Below are positions 59,351 to 64,000 of a DNA stretch of 64,000 nt, one piece after another. Origin of the DNA: Rugamonas sp. A1-17 (GTDB taxonomy: Bacteria > Pseudomonadota > Gammaproteobacteria > Burkholderiales > Burkholderiaceae_D); assembly GCA_025548565.1 (NCBI GenBank), contig JAJLPB010000009.1, positions 1 through 64,000 on the forward strand, given 5' to 3'. The notes under the pieces were generated by a model, which did no database searches, was not told where the DNA came from, and saw only the letters and a program-made list of their open reading frames with translations. The translations under genes were made by a program, and so were the position numbers. Every line of letters starts with the position of its first letter. The stretch's first letter is position 1.

Positions 59351-60550
59351 CTAAGCCGGCGACAGCAGTCCGCGCTCGCTCAGCACGCGGTCGCGGTAGG
59401 CGCGCGGCGTGCAGCCAAGCTCGCGCTTGAATACCCGATGCATGTACTGGCTGGATGTCAGGCCGCTGTCCTGCGCCACGTCGGCGATGCTGCAATCGCC
59501 GCTTTCCAGGCCGGCCTTGGCGGCGTTGAGCTTGAAGCTCATGATCACGTCATGCACGCTGCACCCCAGCTCCTGGCGGAAGTCGGCGTCGAGCGAGGAG
59601 CGCGACACGCCCACGTATTCGGCCACCTGTTCGGTCTTGATGCCCTGGCAGGCGTACTGGCGGATGAAATGGCGCGCCCGCATCACGCTCGGATGCCGGA
59701 TCAGCTGGTACTGGCTGGACGCCTGCACGTTGACGCCGGCCGGCGGCACCACCACCGGCGTGTCCGGCGGGCGCCTGCCGTGCAGCATCTGCTCCATCAG
59801 ATGGGCTGCCTCGCGCCCCATCTCCTGCGCGCCCTGAATTACGGAGCTGAGCGGGATGCGGCTGAGCCTGCGCACCAGCGGGTCGTTGTCGATGCCGATG
59901 ATGGCCACCTGCTCCGGCACTTCGATGCCGGCGAGGATGCACGCCTGCAGGAGCTGGCGCGCGCGCGCGTCCGAGACGGCGATGACGCCTATCGGCTTGG
60001 GCAGGCTGCGCAACCAGTCGACCTGGACCTGGACCGCCGCGTTCCACGAGTGGGCGTTGGTTTCCCAGCCGCGGAAGATCTCCGCTTTCAGCTGGTCGCC
60101 CTGCATCAGGCTGCGGAAGGCAAGTTCGCGCTCCTGCGCCCAGCGGTTTTCCCCGGTGGCGGGCACGCTGAACATGGCGAAGCGCTGCAGGCCGACATCG
60201 ATCAGATGCTGGCGTGCCACTTCGATCAGCTTGAAATTGTCGGTCGCCACATACGGCACCCCGGCCGGGTAGCTGGCCGGGTCGGTATAGGAACCGCCCA
60301 CCGCCACCACCGGTATGCGGCAGCGCGACAAAGCTTGCGCCACGGCCGGATCGTCAAAATTGGCGATAATGCCGTCGCCCTGCCAGTGCTCGATGCCTGA
60401 CAGGCGCAGCCGGAAATCCTCTTCCAGGAATACTTCCCACGCCGCGCGCGTGCTACCAAAATATGCCGCAATGCCGGCAATAACCTCGTGATCGAATATC
60501 TTGTTCGCGTTGAATAACAGCGCGATCCGGTGTACTTTCGTTGTCTTCAT
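59351..60550 (-). CDS. xylR: XylR-type transcriptional regulator (LacI-like sensor with AraC HTH)
   Basis: 399 aa. The N-terminal 280 residues are a periplasmic-binding-protein-like sensor (HRIALLFNANKIFDHEVIAGIAAYFG, AIIGIDNDPLVRRLSRIPLSSVIQGAQEMGREAAHLMEQML), the C-terminal 100 an AraC HTH (RSSLDADFRQELGCSVHDVIM, SIADVAQDSGLTSSQYMHRVFKRELGCTPRAYR). This order is that of the xylose regulator XylR. It is upstream of, and co-oriented with, the lipoprotein-TonB operon and probably activates the locus on xylose or arabinose. Confidence 0.88.
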   Translation of the reverse strand: MKTTKVHRIALLFNANKIFDHEVIAGIAAYFGSTRAAWEVFLEEDFRLRLSGIEHWQGDGIIANFDDPAVAQALSRCRIPVVAVGGSYTDPASYPAGVPYVATDNFKLIEVARQHLIDVGLQRFAMFSVPATGENRWAQERELAFRSLMQGDQLKAEIFRGWETNAHSWNAAVQVQVDWLRSLPKPIGVIAVSDARARQLLQACILAGIEVPEQVAIIGIDNDPLVRRLSRIPLSSVIQGAQEMGREAAHLMEQMLHGRRPPDTPVVVPPAGVNVQASSQYQLIRHPSVMRARHFIRQYACQGIKTEQVAEYVGVSRSSLDADFRQELGCSVHDVIMSFKLNAAKAGLESGDCSIADVAQDSGLTSSQYMHRVFKRELGCTPRAYRDRVLSERGLLSPA

Positions 60551-60625
60551 TTACTTGGATACCTAAAGAACATTTCCGAAAAAACGATAACTGCCACACT
60601 TGCCCGCTCTTTGCTTGCTCATCCC

Positions 60626-60652
60626 AAAAAAAGGGGCAGCCAAAGCTGCCCC
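60626..60652 (-). terminator. Rho-independent terminator
   Basis: Perfect 8-bp stem GGGGCAGC/GCTGCCCC, loop TTTG on the minus strand, then T7. It ends the transcript entering from the AraC-type gene or from an RNA starting in the gap. Confidence 0.8.
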
Positions 60653-60746
60653 ATAAAATCACTGCGCAAGCACACAGTGAGGAGAGCAATAAACTGAGTC
60701 GATTTATTCGACTCGGTTTCTAATATATGGAGAACATTCATTCTCC
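60626..60746 (-). ncRNA. Candidate structured small RNA or 3' UTR ending in a terminator
   Basis: On the minus strand three stems occur in series: GGAGAA-6-TTCTCC (60746-60729), a 12-bp stem with one G-U pair, AAACCGAGTCGA-5-TCGACTCAGTTT (60719-60691), and GGGGCAGC-4-GCTGCCCC followed by seven T (60652-60626). The last is a textbook terminator but lies 330 bp after the nearest minus-strand stop. That leaves a long 3' UTR or a separate RNA. No clear promoter is seen. Confidence 0.35.
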
Positions 60747-60982
60747 CCATAAATCCTGTTCCATCTACCGCCGGGTGGCAGCGGAACCCGGCCGACGTCT
60801 GAAGCATAGGCCGGGCGATAGGGGCAACGGTATTGCAGTCAAGCGAATTTCTTGCACAGCGCAGAAAGTGCAAGCAATGTCAGCCATGGTGCAAAGCGGC
60901 TGTGGCGCGGGGAGGACGAGCAGGATCAGCCTGCGTGGCCGGAACAAGCCGGCTCAGGCTGAGTGTTTGGGATGGGGGTGGT

Positions 60983-62188
60983 TCAGGCCAGCGGTTCTGG
61001 CGTGGTGCTGTCGGCGGGCAGCTCCGGCTGTTGCCGCTGGGCGGCCATCATCCGGAATGACTTCGGCGCGCAGCCAAATTCTTCCTTGAACAGCCTATTA
61101 AAATAAGGAACATTTGAATAGCCAACCAAATACGCGATTTCCGAGACGGCTGCGCTGCTTTTTTCAGTCAGTAATCTGGATGCCTCGGTCAGCCGCAGTT
61201 TATTCAAATAACTGGTGAATGTCATGCCAAGTTCGGATTTCAGGACTTCATTGATTTTATAACGGTTCGCGCCGGTCCCCTCCACCACGGCTTCCAGGTC
61301 CAGTTTGGGATCGGTATAAGAACTGGCGATATACCGCAGGACCGCCGCCTTTTCCTTGTCCTTATATGGTTCCAGGGTTAGCTGGCGATAGGCCACGATC
61401 GGCAAATTGATTTTCATTTTCGAATTCACGCTGGCCAATAGCGCGCGGGAATAGGCGAAGAAAAACCAGACACCCAATGCCACCCAGCCACCCAGGACCA
61501 GGGCCGCCAGTGCAGCCAGGTAGCGGTAGTCGCGGCCATGCAAGGTCAGTTCGCTGATTTCAACGTAGGCATCCACATTGCGCGGCGTGACGGTGCTGGT
61601 GCCGAACATGATCTTCGCGACCTTGTCGAGCCGGTACGCCTGGAGCGCCAGGTCCTGCTTGCGCGCAGGGAACCACCATTCGGGGATCATCAGCCGGCCC
61701 AGGTCGAGCGTGACGGGCATGCCCTGCTCGCTGCATGAAAAATACGCCCTCGGCGGAACGTAGGTCGCGTACTGGCCTGGCTTGGATAATTTTTCGTCGA
61801 AGGTGGACAACTCCATCAGCAGGGAGGTGGCCGGCGCGCATTTGGCGACAAAGGTAATGGTACGGAACCTCGACCAATCCGCGTGGACCGGCTGTCCCTT
61901 GTCGCCTTCGAGCACCAGGTCGGTGGCGACATAGGGATATGCGCTCACGTCCTTCAGCTTGAAGTCGAAGCGCAGGCGGTCGCGCGAGGTGTCGTGCAAG
62001 CGCACCGACGACGCGCCGCCGGTGGATACATCGGAATAGGTTCCGTAGTGCCAGCGGGAGCCGTCCTTATGCGCCGGCAATAGCGTCTGGGTCGGAAAGG
62101 TCCGGTAGACAAAAAAGACCGCCAGCAGCGCGTCCACGACCAGCAGTGAAATCAGCGCCAGCAGCGCCTTCTTATAGAACTCTTGCAT
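60983..62188 (-). CDS. Membrane-spanning AraC-family regulator with periplasmic sensor
   Basis: 401 aa. TM1 at 8-28, a beta-rich extracytoplasmic domain from about 30 to 218 (RLRFDFKLKDVSAYPYVATDLVL, VDAYVEISELTLHG) resembling a carbohydrate-binding sandwich, TM2 at 223-246, then a cytoplasmic AraC domain at 283-381 (INEVLKSELGMTFTSYLNKLRLTEASRLL, VSEIAYLVGYSNVPYFNRLFKEEFGCAPKSFR). One-component transmembrane signalling is the likely mode: glycan in the periplasm, DNA in the cytoplasm. It flanks the glycan locus, suggesting a role there. Confidence 0.85.
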   Translation of the reverse strand: MQEFYKKALLALISLLVVDALLAVFFVYRTFPTQTLLPAHKDGSRWHYGTYSDVSTGGASSVRLHDTSRDRLRFDFKLKDVSAYPYVATDLVLEGDKGQPVHADWSRFRTITFVAKCAPATSLLMELSTFDEKLSKPGQYATYVPPRAYFSCSEQGMPVTLDLGRLMIPEWWFPARKQDLALQAYRLDKVAKIMFGTSTVTPRNVDAYVEISELTLHGRDYRYLAALAALVLGGWVALGVWFFFAYSRALLASVNSKMKINLPIVAYRQLTLEPYKDKEKAAVLRYIASSYTDPKLDLEAVVEGTGANRYKINEVLKSELGMTFTSYLNKLRLTEASRLLTEKSSAAVSEIAYLVGYSNVPYFNRLFKEEFGCAPKSFRMMAAQRQQPELPADSTTPEPLA

Positions 62189-62283
62189 ATTGGGTATTGA
62201 CCTGTCTCGGCGCCGTACTCTTGATGGTACGGTCCCGGCATCATAACAGGTGAAAGGCGCGCCGCCAGCCGATTACGCCGCAC

Positions 62284-62345
62284 AAATAAAAAAGCTCCCT
62301 TGCGGGAGCTTTCCTATTTAATTATGGCGGAGAGGGTGGGATTCG
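62284..62345. repeat. Direct repeat, copy 1: terminator plus tRNA-Ser 3' end
   Basis: 62 bp repeated at 62432-62493 with a single mismatch, 148 bp apart. It contains a complete terminator and the last 21 bases of tRNA-Ser including the CCA. Confidence 0.85.
62286..62312 (-). terminator. Terminator, distal copy
   Basis: Minus strand AAAGCTCCC-GCAA-GGGAGCTTT followed by T's. Identical stem to the one at 62434-62460; follows the decayed tRNA-Ser. Confidence 0.75.
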
Positions 62346-62424
62346 CCTACGTGGCGCAGGCCGCCCTCGCGCTAGTACGCGCGAGTCTTCGAATCCCACG
62401 CGCGAGCTGCGCTCGCTCCTTTCC
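62325..62424 (-). pseudogene. Decayed tRNA-Ser copy
   Basis: About 100 bp with an intact tRNA-Ser 3' end (CGAATCCCACCCTCTCCGCCA) and a 5' end GGAAAGG close to the acceptor GGAGAGG of the intact genes. Between them the D, anticodon and variable parts are replaced by unrelated hairpin-rich sequence (CTCGCGC-6-GCGCGAG) and an inverted TTCGAATCCCAC copy of the T arm. It cannot fold as a tRNA. Confidence 0.55.
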
Positions 62425-62431
62425 GCTGCAG

Positions 62432-62562
<131 letters not shown>

Positions 62563-62592
62563 TGGTGGTACATTTCTTACAGCAGCGTTGTG

Positions 62593-62682
<90 letters not shown>

Positions 62683-62713
62683 GTTTTCCCACCTGCTGCT
62701 GCGAGAAGGCAAG

Positions 62714-62719
62714 ATTATA
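62714..62719 (-). promoter_or_regulatory. Probable -10 box for the tRNA-Ser genes
   Basis: Perfect TATAAT on the minus strand, 31 bases upstream of the tRNA 5' end, within the 66-bp gap after serS. The -35 side (TTCCCT-like) is weak. Confidence 0.5.
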
Positions 62720-62748
62720 GCAGGCCGCAGGGAAAAGGGAAGGAGTAT

Positions 62749-64000
62749 TTACGCCTTCAGGTGCGTTAATCCACCCATGTACGGACGCAGCACCGCCGGG
62801 ATCTCCACCGAACCGTCCGCCTGCTGGTAATTTTCCAGCACGGCGACCAGCGTGCGGCCCACCGCCAGGCCCGATCCGTTGAGCGTGTGCAGCAGTTCCG
62901 GCTTGCCCTGGGCGTTGCGGAAGCGCGCCTGCATGCGGCGCGCCTGGAACGCTTCGCAGTTCGACAGCGACGAGATTTCACGGTAGGTGTTCTGCGCCGG
63001 CAGCCATACTTCCAGGTCGTAGGTCTTGGTGGCGCCAAAGCCCATGTCGCCGGTGCACAGCGACATCACGCGATACGGCAGGCCCAGGCGCTGCAGGATG
63101 GTTTCCGCATGGCCGACCATTTCGTCCAGCACGGCGTACGAGGTGTCCGGATGCACCACCTGCACCATCTCGACCTTATCGAACTGGTGCTGGCGGATCA
63201 TGCCGCGCGTGTCGCGGCCGTAGCTGCCCGCTTCCGAGCGGAAGCATGGGGTGTGCGCGGTCATCTTCAGCGGCAGCGTGTCGGCCGCCACGATCTCGTC
63301 GCGCACGATGTTGGTCAGCGTGACTTCCGAGGTCGGGATCAGGTAGAAGTTCTCGCCCTCGCCTTCGACGCCGCCCTTCTTCACCGAGAACAGGTCGGCT
63401 TCGAACTTCGGCAGCTGGCCGGTGCCGCGCAGCGAGTCGGCGTTGACCATGTACGGGGTATAGCACTCGGTGTAGCCGTGCTCGTCGGTGTGGGTGTTCA
63501 GCATGAACTGCGCCAGCGCGCGGTGCAGACGGGCGATGCCGCCCTTCATGACCGAGAAGCGCGAGCCGGTCAGCTTGGTCGCCACGTCGAAATCCAGGCC
63601 CAGCGGCGAGCCGACATCGACGTGATCCTTGACTTCGAATTCAAAGCTGCGCGGGGTGCCGACCTTGCGCACTTCGACGTTGCCGCTTTCATCCGTGCCG
63701 ACCGGGACCGATTCGTGCGGCAGGTTCGGGATCGCCTGCATGAAATCGCTCAGCTTGGCCTGCACCGCGGCCAGCGCCGTTTCGTTCGCCTTGAGCTCGT
63801 CGCCCAGGCCGGCCACTTCCGCCATCAGGGCGGTGGTGTCCTCGCCCTTGCCCTTCATCATGCCGATCAGCTTGGACTGCGAGTTGCGCTTGCCCTGCAG
63901 CTCTTCGGTGCGCGTCTGGATCGCTTTGCGTTCGGCTTCGAGGGCGTTGAACGCGTCCACGTCGAGCTGGAACTTGCGGGTCGCCAGGCGCGCGGCGACG
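62749..64000 (-). CDS. serS: Seryl-tRNA synthetase (5' end outside the window)
   Basis: 416 codons visible, open to the right edge; the frame reads VAARLATRKFQLDVDAFNALE before the N-terminal coiled coil (ERKAIQTRTEELQGKRNSQSK). Class II motifs are complete: TGSRFSVMKGGIARLHRALAQFML, motif 2 PCFRSEAGSYGRDTRGMIRQHQFDKVEMVQV, and motif 3 TLNGSGLAVGRTLVAVLENYQ. It charges tRNA-Ser in the cytoplasm and stands directly upstream of two of its own substrate tRNA genes. About 15 N-terminal residues are missing by family comparison. Confidence 0.96.
   Translation of the reverse strand, partial: VAARLATRKFQLDVDAFNALEAERKAIQTRTEELQGKRNSQSKLIGMMKGKGEDTTALMAEVAGLGDELKANETALAAVQAKLSDFMQAIPNLPHESVPVGTDESGNVEVRKVGTPRSFEFEVKDHVDVGSPLGLDFDVATKLTGSRFSVMKGGIARLHRALAQFMLNTHTDEHGYTECYTPYMVNADSLRGTGQLPKFEADLFSVKKGGVEGEGENFYLIPTSEVTLTNIVRDEIVAADTLPLKMTAHTPCFRSEAGSYGRDTRGMIRQHQFDKVEMVQVVHPDTSYAVLDEMVGHAETILQRLGLPYRVMSLCTGDMGFGATKTYDLEVWLPAQNTYREISSLSNCEAFQARRMQARFRNAQGKPELLHTLNGSGLAVGRTLVAVLENYQQADGSVEIPAVLRPYMGGLTHLKA

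Larger units (their letters stand above)
60551..60982. other. 432-bp intergenic region without a credible protein gene
   Basis: Open frames here are short and run through a terminator or lack ribosome sites. It holds three hairpins on the minus strand between 60626 and 60746 (see the candidate RNA) and, at the left end, the XylR promoter region. The right 200 bp shows nothing recognised. Confidence 0.6.

Noticed and set aside
60619..60873. 84-codon minus frame in the intergenic region
   Set aside because: Its 3' end passes through a perfect terminator and it has no ribosome site.

Overview
The window is GC-rich, densely coded chromosomal DNA. It looks like a soil or plant-associated beta-proteobacterium of the Oxalobacteraceae (Duganella/Massilia/Janthinobacterium type). 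The pointers are a PEP-CTERM exported protein, several c-di-GMP and hybrid-kinase genes, a Lys/Ala/Pro-rich histone-like protein, an SBP-kinase-regulator set, and a TonB-dependent plant-polysaccharide locus. This placement is inferred from gene content, not from a marker-gene comparison.

Layout, left to right. (1) 1-7400: the tail of a haem c protein; the ergothioneine genes egtD-egtB on the minus strand; divergent from them, an ABC importer operon with a PhnD-like binding protein of the phosphonate/putative-selenate type, an ATPase, two permeases and a second LolD-like ATPase; then a small HTH protein. (2) 7600-17100: a chemoreceptor, a YdeI/OmdA-like protein, a secreted hypothetical protein, an exported DUF1800/DUF1501 pair, a PAS-GGDEF-EAL protein, the 3' remnant of a TetR regulator and a PEP-CTERM protein. 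(3) 17100-23600: a formate-dehydrogenase-like molybdoenzyme of the YdeP group with a small winged-helix protein, a periplasmic binding protein, and an fdhD-TonB receptor pair. (4) 23600-44000: an OlsB-like acyltransferase, a histone-H1-like protein, an SBP / hybrid kinase / response regulator set, ppx, three more signalling proteins (one with a degenerate GGAEF motif), a thioesterase-KTSC-SET operon, an M16 protease pair and a large PDC-PAS hybrid kinase. (5) 44000-48600: mostly small or poorly characterised proteins, including three very short genes, a SIMPL protein, an APH-fold kinase, a YecA-like SEC-C protein and an orphan PAAR protein.

(6) 48700-62200 is a carbohydrate utilisation locus. 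It holds GH43-like, GH62 and GH29-like glycosidases, a flavin-dependent halogenase-family protein, a 1055-residue TonB receptor, a surface lipoprotein, a XylR-type LacI/AraC regulator and a membrane-spanning AraC regulator. The likely substrate is arabinoxylan or a related fucosylated hemicellulose: outer-membrane uptake by the TonB receptor and lipoprotein, debranching by the GH enzymes, and pentose sensing by XylR. (7) 62280-64000: two identical tRNA-Ser(CGA) genes, a decayed third copy with a duplicated terminator, and the cognate seryl-tRNA synthetase, which runs off the right edge.

No complete phage, IS element or CRISPR array is visible. The least explained parts are the egt/ABC-importer pairing, the structured non-coding segment at 60626-60746, the tRNA-Ser duplication, and the membrane AraC regulator beside the glycan locus.
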